NCBI GenBank assembly: GCA_018971065.1
Contig: JAGWVC010000009.1
Coordinates: 1 to 57,923, forward strand
Source of the DNA: Sphingomonadales bacterium
GTDB lineage: Bacteria; Pseudomonadota; Alphaproteobacteria; Sphingomonadales; Sphingomonadaceae
Direction of reading: 5' to 3'
Length of the DNA stretch: 57,923 nt
Position numbers and translations under genes: made by a program. Below are positions 16,922 to 25,866 of the stretch, piece after piece (the stretch's first letter is position 1; each line of letters opens with the position of its first letter). The notes beneath the pieces were generated by a model. The model searched no databases. It was not told where the DNA came from and saw only the letters and a program-made list of their open reading frames with translations.

Positions 16922-18100
16922 TCACATCGTCGGCTCGGGCAGCGAGGGATCGTCCTCCAGATACCAGTTCAGCCATTCGTGGAAGAACTGGTTGCCCCGT
17001 TCGTTACGGCCGAACACCAGCTCATCATGAGCGCCTGATTCAAGGCCGCGCTGGATTTCCAGCCCGATCAGGTAATCCTCGTTGTAGGTGACGTCGCGGA
17101 AGAAGTTGATCATGCCCTCGACGTTGGCGCGATCTTCCTCGTCACGGATCGGCTCGCGGCGCAGGTAGTTGAGCACGGTGCGATTCTGCTCGGGCGTCGG
17201 CCCGGGGAACAGTTGCGCGACCTGGGTGATCTCGGGCGCGATGAAGATCGAGACGTTGGGGAAGAATATCCGCACGAAATCGAAGCCGTTGTTTTCCTGT
17301 TCGCCCCAGCTTTCGCGGGGCAGGGGGCGCAGCGCGTCGGCAATGCGGCGCTGGGGGAAACCGATGCGGATGTTGGGGCCGAAGCCCTCGTAATGCGCGC
17401 AGTTCGACGGCGTGCGCGGCGCGATCGTATCGGTGTGCAGCGAGGCGAAGTGGTAGCCTTCGAGGTAACCGTCGAACGCGATCTTCCAGTTGGCGCCTTC
17501 GATCGTGCGTGCGCCCATGTAGGACCAGTTGGCGAAGTCGAGCGCCTCGAAGTCTTCGAGGAAGCCCTTGAAATAGCCGTCGAGGTCGATCGGCGCGTTG
17601 GGGGTGAGGCACACGAAGATCATGCCGGCGCGCTCCTCGCAGGGCAGTTCGCGCAAGGCGCGTTCGGGCTTGTCCACCTCGCCGAAGGTCGATGCCTCGG
17701 CCACGCCCAGCAGCTTGCCGTCCTGCCCGAAGGTCCAGCCGTGATACTTGCAGGTGAAGCGCGGGCAGTTGCCGTGGCCTTCCGCCGCCACCGGCGCGCC
17801 GCGGTGCGAGCAGACGTTGAGGAATGCGCGCACGGTGCCCGCCTTGTCGCGGTTGATCAGCACCGGCATTCCCACGGCTTCCATCGCCTTGTAGTCGCCG
17901 GGGTTGGGCAGTTCGGCGGTGAATGCCAGCATCAGCGGCACGCGCTTGAACACCAGCTCCATCTCGGCGCGCCACTGGTCGGTATCGGTATAGCTGCGCG
18001 ACGGCACGCGCATGGTCCGGTCGGTCATGAAGGTCGTCTTGTTCTCGACATAGTCGAGCATGATCTCGGCCACGTCGCCGACGCGCTGGACACGGTCCAC
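16922..18100 (-). CDS. Rieske non-heme iron oxygenase, alpha subunit (second family)
   Basis: 392 residues from a GTG start with GGGAGAA upstream; that start aligns with the paralogue at 23995 (394 residues), whereas the open frame extends to 18256. Rieske ligands Cys97/His99 (CSHRG) and Cys117/His120 (CKYHGW). Catalytic site DGYLEGYHFASLH with Asp210, His217 and His222. Lacks the DRY/VWH N-terminal pattern of the other family, having MRVP and RVPLMLAF instead. Operon with the TIM-barrel and EthD genes; divergent from the CoA ligase. Confidence 0.92.
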   Translation of the reverse strand: MDRVQRVGDVAEIMLDYVENKTTFMTDRTMRVPSRSYTDTDQWRAEMELVFKRVPLMLAFTAELPNPGDYKAMEAVGMPVLINRDKAGTVRAFLNVCSHRGAPVAAEGHGNCPRFTCKYHGWTFGQDGKLLGVAEASTFGEVDKPERALRELPCEERAGMIFVCLTPNAPIDLDGYFKGFLEDFEALDFANWSYMGARTIEGANWKIAFDGYLEGYHFASLHTDTIAPRTPSNCAHYEGFGPNIRIGFPQRRIADALRPLPRESWGEQENNGFDFVRIFFPNVSIFIAPEITQVAQLFPGPTPEQNRTVLNYLRREPIRDEEDRANVEGMINFFRDVTYNEDYLIGLEIQRGLESGAHDELVFGRNERGNQFFHEWLNWYLEDDPSLPEPTM

Positions 18101-18254
18101 GATATTCTCCCGGTTGGTTCTGTTGGGGGTGACTAGAGCAAGCCGGGCGCGGCACGGCAACCTGCGAGAGGTGACAGGTATGGCGGAAATCCGGTGGCGG
18201 ACCCTTGCCTTTTCGCCAGTTGGCCTGTCCCTGCGCAGCGTGCAGGCAACCTCC

Positions 18255-19880
18255 ATGAATCAGCATGTCGCATCACCCTGGGCCTGGCTGCCCGTTCCCG
18301 CGCCGCACCAGCAGGCCTTCGTGGGCAAGGGCCTGTGGGATGAACGCACGATCGCCGACATGGCCGAGGCGCTGGCGGCGGATGACCCCGATTTCATCGC
18401 CTTCGTCGAGGGCGAGGCGACGATGACGCGGGCCGAACTGCTGGCCGATGCGCGGGCGCTGGCGGTGGCGCTGCACGCGCGCGGGCTGCGGCCCGGCGAC
18501 GTCGTGGCGTTCCAGGTGCCGAACTGGCGCGAGGCGGCGGTGATCAACCTGGCGGCGGCGCTGTCGGGTTGCGTCGTCAATCCGATCGTGACGATCTACC
18601 GCGATCATGAAGTGGCGCAGATGCTAGCCGATTGCGGCGCCCGCGCGCTGTTCGTGCCGGCAACATTCCGCAATTTCGATTATGCGGCGATGGCGGCGCG
18701 GCTGCGGCCGGGCCTGCCGATGCTGAACCATGTGTTCACCGTGCGGGGCGGCGGCGCGGACGACTATGCCGCGCTGGTGGCGGAAGGCGCAGGGCAGCCG
18801 TTCGCGCGGCCGGAAGTCGATCCGCTGGGGGTGAAGCTGGTGCTTTATACCTCCGGCACCACCGGGCGGCCCAAGGGCGTGCTGCACAGTCATGTGACGT
18901 TGGCGCGCATCCTGCGCACCAGCGGCGAACACTGGGGCGTGCGGCCGGGCGAGGCGACACTGATGCCGTCGCCGGTCACGCATATCTCGGGCTACGCCAA
19001 CGGGCTGGAGGCGCCGCTGGTCTGCGGCACCCGCACCGTGCTGATGGAAAGCTGGAACGCCGCCGAAGCGCTGGCGCTGATCGAGCGGCACGGGCTGGTC
19101 GGCACCGTGGCGGCAACGCCGTTTCTGGTCGAGCTGGCGCAGGCGGCGCGCGATGCGCAGCGGCGCCTGCCGGGGTTCCGCTTTTTCGCGTGCGGTGGTG
19201 CGGCGGTGCCCAGCGACCTGATCCCGGCGGCCAACGCCGCCTTTGCCGACTGCCGCGCGTTCCGCGTGTTCGGCGCTTCGGAAGTGCCACTGGTCACCTA
19301 TGGCTGGCCGCATGACGAGGCGTTGGCCGCGACCACCGATGGCGAGATCGTCGATTACGCGGTGCGCGTGGTCGATGCCGACGACAACGACCTGCCCGAT
19401 GGCACGGAAGGCGAGATTCTGGCGCGTGGCCCCGGCATGTTGATGGGCTATGCCGACGAGGGCCAGACCCGCGAGGCGATCACCGCCGATGGCTATTTCC
19501 GCACCGGCGACCTGGGCGTGCGCAGCGCGGCCGGCGCCATTACCATCACCGGGCGCAAGAAGGACCTGATCATCCGGGGCGGCGAGAACATCTCGGCCAA
19601 GGAGATCGAGGACGTGCTGCACCTGCACCCGGCGGTGGCCGAGGCGGCGGTGGTGGCGATGCCGCACGCGCGGCTGGGCGAGGGGGTCTGCGCCTATGTG
19701 ATTGCGCGCGGCGCGGCGCCGACGGCGGAAGCGCTGGCCGCGCATGTTGCCGCCAGCGGGCTGGCGAAGCAGAAGATTCCCGAGCGGTTCGAGCTGGTTG
19801 AGGACTTCCCCCGCACCGCATCGGGCAAAGTGCGCAAGGACCAGCTTCGCGCCGACATCAAGGCGAAGCTGGGGGCCTGA
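18255..19880 (+). CDS. Acyl/aryl-CoA ligase (ANL superfamily)
   Basis: 541 residues. ATP-binding P-loop YTSGTTGRPKG, acceptor region FRVFGASE, and the C-terminal lid with GRKKDLIIRGGENIS and the adenylation Lys in SGKVRKDQL. It activates a carboxylic acid to its CoA thioester via an acyl-AMP; overall it looks like cyclohexanecarboxylate- or short-chain acyl-CoA ligases. Two starts are possible: ATG 18255 gives the family's usual N-terminus, ATG 18180 has a better ribosome site (GAGAGG) and adds 25 residues. Divergent from a Rieske gene, which suggests a ring acid as substrate (inference). Confidence 0.9.
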   Translation: MNQHVASPWAWLPVPAPHQQAFVGKGLWDERTIADMAEALAADDPDFIAFVEGEATMTRAELLADARALAVALHARGLRPGDVVAFQVPNWREAAVINLAAALSGCVVNPIVTIYRDHEVAQMLADCGARALFVPATFRNFDYAAMAARLRPGLPMLNHVFTVRGGGADDYAALVAEGAGQPFARPEVDPLGVKLVLYTSGTTGRPKGVLHSHVTLARILRTSGEHWGVRPGEATLMPSPVTHISGYANGLEAPLVCGTRTVLMESWNAAEALALIERHGLVGTVAATPFLVELAQAARDAQRRLPGFRFFACGGAAVPSDLIPAANAAFADCRAFRVFGASEVPLVTYGWPHDEALAATTDGEIVDYAVRVVDADDNDLPDGTEGEILARGPGMLMGYADEGQTREAITADGYFRTGDLGVRSAAGAITITGRKKDLIIRGGENISAKEIEDVLHLHPAVAEAAVVAMPHARLGEGVCAYVIARGAAPTAEALAAHVAASGLAKQKIPERFELVEDFPRTASGKVRKDQLRADIKAKLGA

Positions 19881-20216
19881 TCACACCATCGCCGCGCCGC
19901 CGATCAGCAGGCAGGCCAGCGACAGCAGGCCGAGGCGCAGCCACGAGGCCTGTTCGCGGAACAACACAACCGCCACCGCGATCGTCGCCAGCGGCACCAG
20001 CGCGGCCAGGATCGGCATTACCAGTGACAGCGCCATGCCGCGCCGGATCGTCTCCGAGAGGGTGAACAGCGACACCGCATAGGTGGCAAGGCACAGCGCC
20101 GTCCACAGCGGATCGCGAAAGCCGTTGGCCTTGACCAGCAGCGACGAGCCGAGCACCTGGGTGACCACGACGAACGCCACCATTGCGACGGTGCGGAACG
20201 ACAGCGCGGCGCCCAT
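19881..20216 (-). CDS. Small four-helix membrane protein, SMR/DMT-like
   Basis: 111 residues with four predicted transmembrane segments (about residues 8-25, 33-52, 58-78, 86-107), the size and layout of small multidrug resistance (EmrE-type) transporters. The segment TQVLGSSLLVKANGF aligns with the EmrE AEVIGTTLMKFSEGF region, but the essential Glu is Gln here, so proton-coupled drug export is doubtful. Its ATG overlaps the SDR stop (TGATG), so the two are co-translated. Might carry a metabolite or be a chaperone-like half transporter. Confidence 0.7.
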   Translation of the reverse strand: MGAALSFRTVAMVAFVVVTQVLGSSLLVKANGFRDPLWTALCLATYAVSLFTLSETIRRGMALSLVMPILAALVPLATIAVAVVLFREQASWLRLGLLSLACLLIGGAAMV

Positions 20217-21022
20217 CACGCGGCACCCGTGGCGGCGGCAATCGAGGCAGCAATCTCGTCGGGGCGCGGGTTGCGGCGCAGGGTCAGCCCACCGTTCACT
20301 TGCAGGTTCTCGCCGGTCATGAAGCACTCGTCCTCGGCCAGGAACACCACGGCGGCGGCGACGTCCTCGCTGGTGCCCCAGCGGCCCAGCGGGTATCCGG
20401 CGCGGAACGCCTCGAACAGGCCGGGGACTTGCTTGGCCTCGGCGTTCATCGGTGTGTCGGTGAGGCCGGGCGAGATCGAGTTGGCGCGGATGCCTTCGAC
20501 GCCGAACTCATTGGCGACGCAGCGGATGACGTGGTCGGTGCCGGCCTTGGTGCCCATGTAGGCGGCGTGGTCGTTCAGCATGATCGTGGCGGTGGCCGAG
20601 CTGATCTGGATGATCGAGCCGCCGCGCCCGCCCAGGCTGCGCGCCATCTTGCGCACCATCGCCTGGTAGAAGTGGATCGGGCCGATGAACTGCAGTTCGG
20701 TCATCGCGACGATGTCGTCGTGGGTGGTGTCGAGGAACGGCTTGAGCAGGCCCCAGCCGGTGGAGTTGATGGCGATGTCGATGCCGCCGAGCTGCTGGCT
20801 GGCCGCATCGGCCAGCGCGTTGACGCTGACCTCGCTGGTCAGGTCGCAGGGCACCCACAGGCAGCCGGTCTCCCGCGCGAACGCTTCCAGCACATCGGCC
20901 TTGCGGCCTGATACCAGCACTTTCGCGCCTTCGGCCATCAGCCGGCGGGCGATGAACTGGCCCATGTTGTCGGCGCTGGATGCGCCCAGTACCAATGCGG
21001 TCTTGCCTTGCAGACGGCCCAT
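20216..21022 (-). CDS. SDR family oxidoreductase (atypical cofactor loop)
   Basis: 268 residues. Rossmann start ALVLGASSADNMGQ departs from TGxxxGxG and recalls the enoyl-ACP-reductase-like or atypical SDR loops; NSTG replaces NNAG; the catalytic elements are ISSATA and YMGTK. Ends with the common TGENLQVNGGL. The proper Tyr and Lys suggest an active enzyme. Divergent from another SDR at 21164; coupled to a small membrane protein. Confidence 0.87.
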   Translation of the reverse strand: MGRLQGKTALVLGASSADNMGQFIARRLMAEGAKVLVSGRKADVLEAFARETGCLWVPCDLTSEVSVNALADAASQQLGGIDIAINSTGWGLLKPFLDTTHDDIVAMTELQFIGPIHFYQAMVRKMARSLGGRGGSIIQISSATATIMLNDHAAYMGTKAGTDHVIRCVANEFGVEGIRANSISPGLTDTPMNAEAKQVPGLFEAFRAGYPLGRWGTSEDVAAAVVFLAEDECFMTGENLQVNGGLTLRRNPRPDEIAASIAAATGAA

Positions 21023-21163
21023 GCCCTTGCTCTCCCTCTCGCTTGCAGGCAGGGCTAGCAGCTTGGCGGCGAACCGGCGTCCTGATCAAAAGGCGAGTGG
21101 TCGCGCGCGAGGGGAACGGCAAGAACCGCCGTGATCTTGCATATTGGGTGAGGAGCATTTTCA

Positions 21164-21925
21164 ATGGATCTGGGACTGAAGGGGCTGAAGGCCATTCTCG
21201 TCGGTGCCAATGGCGGCATCGGCCGCGCGGTGGCGCATGTGCTGGCCGACGAGGGCTGCGACGTCGCGGTCTGCGGCCGCAGCCAGGCCAAGGTCGACAA
21301 GATCGCCGGCGAACTGGCCGCGCGGCCCGTGAAGAGCCTGGCCGAGGCGGCCGACGTCACCGACCCCGCCGCCGTGCCCGCGTTCGTTGAGCGCGCCGCC
21401 AAGGAACTGGGTGGCTGCGACATCTTCATCAGCTTCACCTCGGTCAACCCCGGCGAGGATACCGATGCCGCCTGGCAACTGGTGCTGGATACCGACATCC
21501 TGCCGATGCGCCGGGGCATTGCCGCGGCGCTGCCGTTCCTGAAGGAATCGAAGGCCGGTTCGGTGGTGTGCATGAGCTCAACCGGCGCGGTCGAGGAATT
21601 CATGGGCGTGCAGCCCTACAACGCGCTGAAGGCTGCCGTGATCGCCTATTCGGCGGCGCAGTCGCAGACGCTGGCGGCGTCGGGCATCCGCTGCAACTGC
21701 ATCACCCCGGGGCCGGTGTGGACCGATGACGGCCCGTGGCCGCAGATCAAGGACGGGATGCCCGATTTCTACAATTCGATCGTCAGCCAGCTTCCGCTGG
21801 GCAAGCTGACCAGCGGCGAGGACATGGCGCGGACCATCGCTTTCGTCGCCTCACCGGCATGCAAGACGATGACCGGCGCGAACGTGGTGGTCGACAGCGG
21901 CCTGACCAAGCGCGTGCAGTTCTGA
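21164..21925 (+). CDS. SDR family oxidoreductase
   Basis: 253 residues. Cofactor motif VGANGGIG (Val-Gly for Thr-Gly), no NNAG (ISFTS instead), catalytic MSSTGA and YNALK, then CNCITPGPVWTDDGP and the TGANVVVDSG end. Start ATG 21164 follows a weak GAGGAG-like stretch. First gene of a plus operon with a VOC protein (2 bases later) and, after a 147-base gap with an operator-like site, two Rieske enzymes. Likely dehydrogenase of a pathway intermediate. Confidence 0.88.
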   Translation: MDLGLKGLKAILVGANGGIGRAVAHVLADEGCDVAVCGRSQAKVDKIAGELAARPVKSLAEAADVTDPAAVPAFVERAAKELGGCDIFISFTSVNPGEDTDAAWQLVLDTDILPMRRGIAAALPFLKESKAGSVVCMSSTGAVEEFMGVQPYNALKAAVIAYSAAQSQTLAASGIRCNCITPGPVWTDDGPWPQIKDGMPDFYNSIVSQLPLGKLTSGEDMARTIAFVASPACKTMTGANVVVDSGLTKRVQF

Positions 21926-21927
21926 TC

Positions 21928-22434
21928 ATGGCGGGAACCGGGAAGCTGGGCGTGCAGGGCGTCCACCACATCGGCGTGTCGGTTCCCGACATTGTCAGGG
22001 CGCGAGAATTCTACATCGACATCCTGGGCGGGGTGGAGGAAGTCGCGCCGCTGGTGTGGCAGGATAACCCATTCATCGATGCAGTGGTGGGTCTGCCGGG
22101 CAGCGCGGCCAACCAGTTCATCGTGCGGCTGGGCAACACCCATATCGAGGTGTTCGAGTACCACCAGCCGCGCTCGGCCCCGCAGGACCCCGATCGCGGC
22201 GTCAACAATTTCGGCTATACCCATTTCGCGGTGCAGGTGGACGACATCGGCGCCTGCTACCAGCGCATCGTCGCGGCCGGGCTGCGCGTGCACACGCCGC
22301 CGATGCTGGAGGCGATCACCACGCATCCCGACGGTTCGAAGACCGGCTATGCGGCCACGTATTGCCGCGACTTCTTCGGCAACGTGTTCGAGATCATGGA
22401 AATTCACCCCAACCGCGAGATCAAGCCGATCTGA
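21928..22434 (+). CDS. VOC (glyoxalase-fold) protein
   Basis: 168 residues. VHHIGVSVPDIVRAREFYIDILGG opens module 1 and YTHFAVQVDDIGACYQRIVAAG opens module 2; FFGNVFEIMEIHP ends it. Metal ligands His (VHH), Glu (HIEVFE), His (THF) and Glu (FEIME) all look present, so this is probably a metal-dependent VOC enzyme such as an epimerase, lyase or extradiol-type protein. Two bases after the SDR stop. Confidence 0.88.
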   Translation: MAGTGKLGVQGVHHIGVSVPDIVRAREFYIDILGGVEEVAPLVWQDNPFIDAVVGLPGSAANQFIVRLGNTHIEVFEYHQPRSAPQDPDRGVNNFGYTHFAVQVDDIGACYQRIVAAGLRVHTPPMLEAITTHPDGSKTGYAATYCRDFFGNVFEIMEIHPNREIKPI

Positions 22435-22450
22435 CGGTGCAGCGAGGCAC

Positions 22451-22480
22451 CTGACAGAAACAGCAGGTTCTGCCGGTTAC
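22451..22480. promoter_or_regulatory. Operator-like site D (variant spacing)
   Basis: CTGACAGAAACAGCAGGTTC followed by TGCCGGTTAC. With one gapped base it matches site C (35351-35372, read towards its gene) at 23 of 30 positions that I counted by hand. It lies 102 bases before the Rieske start at 22582. CTTGACCTCGATCAAG at 22513-22528 in the same gap is a second inverted repeat and contains a -35-like TTGACC. Confidence 0.45.
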
Positions 22481-22581
22481 TAGCCAAAAGCACAGGGTTT
22501 TCGGGGCCAATTCTTGACCTCGATCAAGCGGCAAAGCGGCGATTGTGGGATGCCACCGGTCAAGCAAACCGGAGGATGCAC

Positions 22582-23982
22582 ATGGCCGATCATGATTCGC
22601 GCGATTTGTTCAAGATGGCACATTGCCCCGGGCCGGGCTGGCAGGAAATCCTGGCCGGCGACGACATCCAGCCCCCCGCGTTCATGGCCGAGGACCGCGA
22701 CCAGTACCTGGGCTCCGACGCGATCGACGCGGCGCGATATTACTCGCCCGAGTTCTTCAAGCTCGAAGTCGAGAAGATGTGGCCGAACGTCTGGCAGTTC
22801 GCCGCGCGCGAGGAGGACATGCCCGAGGCCGGCGACTACGTCACTTACGAGAACGCCGGTCGTTCGTTCCTGATCGTGCGGCAGGAAGATGGCGGCGTGC
22901 GGGCGTTCCACAACGTCTGCCTGCATCGCGGCCGCAAGCTCAAGACCGACAGCGGCAGCGCCGAGCAGTTCGTCTGCCCGTTCCACGGCTTCGCGTGGAA
23001 CACCGACGGCAGCCTGAAGACGATTCCGTGCCGCTGGGACTTCGGCCACCTGACCGACGCGAAGATGCAGTTGCCCGAAGCGACGGTGGCGCGCTGGGGC
23101 GGCTACATCTTCGTGCGCGACAACCCCGAAGGGCCGAGCATTGAGGAATACCTGAGCCCGTTGCCGGAGTGGTTCCAGCGCTGGAAGCACGAGGACTGCG
23201 TGACCGTGGCCTGGGTGGGCAAGGTGATCGACGCCAACTGGAAGATCACCATGGAAGCCTTCATGGAAAGCTACCACGCCTATGTGACGCACCCGCAACT
23301 GATGCCGTTCACCGGTGATGCCAACGCCGCCTACCACGTGGTGGGTGAGCATGTGAACGTCAACTACACGCCGTTCGGGGTGGTCTCGCCGCACCTCGAT
23401 GCCGGGAACCTGCCGGAGCAGTGGATCATCGACGAATTCCGCAAGTACAACGGGCGCTCGGCCGACAACTACGACCCCGAGAAGGACAGCATGAACATCG
23501 CGGTGCCCACGGGCAAGACCGCGCGCCAGGCGCTGGGCGACGCGATGCGCAAGACCAGCGAAGGCATGTTCGGCGGCGACTATTCGGGCATTTCCGAAAG
23601 CGAGCTGCTCGACGCGCTGGTCTACAACGTGTTCCCCAACTTCGCGCCGTGGGGCGGGTTCATGCCGAACATCGTCTATCGCTGGCGGCCGTGGCCCGAT
23701 CAGGACAAGTGCCTGATGGAAGTGCGCGTGATTGCGCGCGTCAAGGAAGGCGAGCCGCGCCCCGCCGGCGTGCCGATGCATATGCTGAGCGCCGACGAGA
23801 AGTGGGCCGATGCGCCCGAACTGGGCGTGGTCGGCGGTGTGCTCGACCAGGATACCGAGAACATGCAGCTCTGCCACGAAGGGCTGAAGGTCTCGAAGAA
23901 CCAGCGCGTGGAATTCGGTGACTATCAGGAAGTGCGCCTGCGCCACATCCATCAGACGCTCGATAAGTACTTGGCGAAGTAA
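22582..23982 (+). CDS. Rieske non-heme iron oxygenase, alpha subunit (Glu-bridge variant)
   Basis: 466 residues, ATG at 22582 with GGAGG 7 bases upstream. Rieske ligands Cys103/His105 (CLHRG) and Cys122/His125 (CPFHGF). The iron site reads MEAFMESYHAYVTH: His222 and His227 are present, but the residue that normally bridges Rieske and iron centres as Asp is Glu215. The bridging Glu is known in the carnitine monooxygenase CntA, so this may be a monooxygenase-like branch. N-terminus longer than its relatives at 2885 and 13204. Twelve bases before the second-family Rieske gene. Confidence 0.92.
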   Translation: MADHDSRDLFKMAHCPGPGWQEILAGDDIQPPAFMAEDRDQYLGSDAIDAARYYSPEFFKLEVEKMWPNVWQFAAREEDMPEAGDYVTYENAGRSFLIVRQEDGGVRAFHNVCLHRGRKLKTDSGSAEQFVCPFHGFAWNTDGSLKTIPCRWDFGHLTDAKMQLPEATVARWGGYIFVRDNPEGPSIEEYLSPLPEWFQRWKHEDCVTVAWVGKVIDANWKITMEAFMESYHAYVTHPQLMPFTGDANAAYHVVGEHVNVNYTPFGVVSPHLDAGNLPEQWIIDEFRKYNGRSADNYDPEKDSMNIAVPTGKTARQALGDAMRKTSEGMFGGDYSGISESELLDALVYNVFPNFAPWGGFMPNIVYRWRPWPDQDKCLMEVRVIARVKEGEPRPAGVPMHMLSADEKWADAPELGVVGGVLDQDTENMQLCHEGLKVSKNQRVEFGDYQEVRLRHIHQTLDKYLAK

Positions 23983-23994
23983 GGGAGCCCCACC

Positions 23995-25179
23995 ATGACC
24001 GACCTCATCGAGAAATACGGCGACGCCGCCGAACGCATGCTGCACTTCGTCGAGACCCGCTCGACCGACCAGGCGCCCGACGTGATGCGCGTGCCGGTGG
24101 AGGATTACCTGAGCCCCGAGCGCTGGCAGCAGGAGATGGACCGCATTTTCATGCGCCTGCCGCTGATGCTGGCGCTGACGATCGAACTGCCCGCCGTCAA
24201 CGACTACAAGGCGATGAGCGTGCTGAACAAGCCGATCCTCATCACCCGCGCCAAGGACGGCAAGGCGCGCGCGTTCCTCAACGTCTGCAAGCACCGTGCG
24301 ATGCACATGGCGCCGGAGGGCAAGGGCAACTGCTCGAAGTTCGCCTGCCAGTATCACGGCTGGACTTATGCCAACGACGGCAAGCTGATCGGCATTGCCG
24401 AGGCGAGCACCTTCGGCGACGTCGAGCGCGAGACGCTGCACCTGACCGAGTTGCCCTGCGACGAGGCGGCGGGGATGATCTTTGTGATCCTCACGCCGGG
24501 GTTGGAGATCGACGCGAAGGCGTGGATGGACGGCATGTACGAGGATTTCGCCGCGCTGAAGCTGGAGACCTGGTACTACCACAAGGCCCGGCCGATGGAC
24601 GGCGCCAACTGGAAGGTGGCCTATGACGGTTACCTCGAAGGCTACCACTTCCAGGCCGCGCATACCAACACCGTGGCTACCCGCACGCCGTCGAACCGGG
24701 CCAGCTACGAAGGCTTCGGCCCGCACATCCGGCTGGGCTTCCCGCAGAACTCGATCACGCGGCTGAAGGACCTGCCGCGCGAGGAGTGGGGGAAACAGGA
24801 GAACCACGGCTACGACTTCGTGCGGATGCTGTTCCCCAACTTCAGCTTCTTCCTGGCGCCCGAGATGTGCCAGTTCGCGCAACTGCTGCCCGGGCCGACG
24901 CCCGACCGCAACACCACGATCCTCAACTACATCTTCCCGAGCAAGCCCGACACCGAGGAAGGCCTGAAGGCGCTCGATGAAATGTGCGACTTCTTCTACA
25001 ACGTGGTGCTGGAAGAGGACTACTTCCTGGGCCTGAAGGTGCAGAACGGCCTGGAAAGCGGGGCGATGACGCACCAGTTGTTCGGCCGTAACGAGCCGGG
25101 CAACCAGTTCTTCCACAAGTGGCTGGCGCACTACCTCGACGAGACCGGCCAGACGCCGGCGCCGGTGATGAAGGCCTGA
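23995..25179 (+). CDS. Rieske non-heme iron oxygenase, alpha subunit (second family)
   Basis: 394 residues. Rieske ligands Cys98/His100 (CKHRA) and Cys118/His121 (CQYHGW). Catalytic iron site DGYLEGYHFQAAH with Asp211, His218 and His223. Clearly paralogous to the enzyme at 16922 along its length (FxRxPLML, EASTFG, GANWK, RTPSN, FGPxIRxGFPQ). GGGAG precedes the ATG. It pairs with the larger Rieske gene upstream, so either both act on one substrate or each on successive ones. Followed by a bidirectional hairpin. Confidence 0.93.
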   Translation: MTDLIEKYGDAAERMLHFVETRSTDQAPDVMRVPVEDYLSPERWQQEMDRIFMRLPLMLALTIELPAVNDYKAMSVLNKPILITRAKDGKARAFLNVCKHRAMHMAPEGKGNCSKFACQYHGWTYANDGKLIGIAEASTFGDVERETLHLTELPCDEAAGMIFVILTPGLEIDAKAWMDGMYEDFAALKLETWYYHKARPMDGANWKVAYDGYLEGYHFQAAHTNTVATRTPSNRASYEGFGPHIRLGFPQNSITRLKDLPREEWGKQENHGYDFVRMLFPNFSFFLAPEMCQFAQLLPGPTPDRNTTILNYIFPSKPDTEEGLKALDEMCDFFYNVVLEEDYFLGLKVQNGLESGAMTHQLFGRNEPGNQFFHKWLAHYLDETGQTPAPVMKA

Positions 25180-25202
25180 CTGGCCGGGACCACAGTGAAC
25201 GA

Positions 25203-25235
25203 GGGCCGCTGCCGGGAAATCGGTGGCGGCCCTTT
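25203..25235. terminator. Hairpin between convergent genes
   Basis: Arms GGGCCGC (25203-25209) and GCGGCCC (25226-25232) with an inner CCG/CGG pairing, followed by TTT on the plus strand. It lies between the Rieske gene (plus) and the EthD gene (minus). Confidence 0.7.
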
Positions 25236-25239
25236 CCGT

Positions 25240-25866
25240 TCAGGCGGTCTCGCGAAACGCCCAGAACCGTGAGCGGGCGTGATCGATGAAGTTGCGTTCG
25301 TCGGCGAGCGCTTCCTCGGCCACTTCGGGGCGGGACAACTGGCGGACCAGCGCCGCAACGTCGGGGAAATGCACTTCGACGATGCCATCGTAAGTGGATG
25401 GGGCAAGGCCGGACCGCCGGGCGGCGACGGCGGTATCGTGCGGGTCGGCGTGAAGCTGGTGGTAAGTGTAGGGCGGGATCAGGCGCCGGCCGATCGCGGC
25501 GTGGCGGTTGAGCCAGTAGTCATGGAATTGCGCGGGAGACAGCGCGGGCAGGCGGCGCAGGCCGAAAAACAGGCGCACAGCATCCTGCCCGGGCAGGATG
25601 GCGTGGCGCGTCACTGTCAGGATGCGGCTGCGCACCGTGTCGGCCAGCTCGGCAAGCGGTGGCGCATCGTCGGCATCGGCGAGGCGGACCAGCGCATCGG
25701 GCACTTCCGGATCGCGGCCGGCGGCATGGGCGAACTCGGGGAGGGCGCTGGCCGGAAGCGCCATTGCCAGCGTGGCATCGGCCGGCAGGCACTGGCGCAA
25801 GGCGGCCTCGAAGCCGGCGAACTCCTGCCCTGCCGGGCAGAACAGCAGCATTTGCGTCTCGGCCAT
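25240..25866 (-). CDS. Long EthD-domain protein
   Basis: 208 residues, about double a plain EthD protein. The C-terminal half (about 105-208) is EthD-like: FFGLRRLPALSPAQFHDYWLNRHAAIG, then YDGIVEVHFPDVAALVRQL. The N-terminal half (FCPAGQEFAGFEAALRQCL) is degenerate and may be a second, eroded EthD/ferredoxin-like module. Its ATG overlaps the SDR stop (TGATG). Last gene of the MDR-SDR-EthD operon. Function unassigned. Confidence 0.82.
   Translation of the reverse strand: MAETQMLLFCPAGQEFAGFEAALRQCLPADATLAMALPASALPEFAHAAGRDPEVPDALVRLADADDAPPLAELADTVRSRILTVTRHAILPGQDAVRLFFGLRRLPALSPAQFHDYWLNRHAAIGRRLIPPYTYHQLHADPHDTAVAARRSGLAPSTYDGIVEVHFPDVAALVRQLSRPEVAEEALADERNFIDHARSRFWAFRETA

Noticed and set aside
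22480..25131. 883-codon open frame antisense to the two Rieske genes
   Set aside because: The plus strand carries intact Rieske ligands and ribosome sites; the antisense product has no recognisable domain and biased composition.
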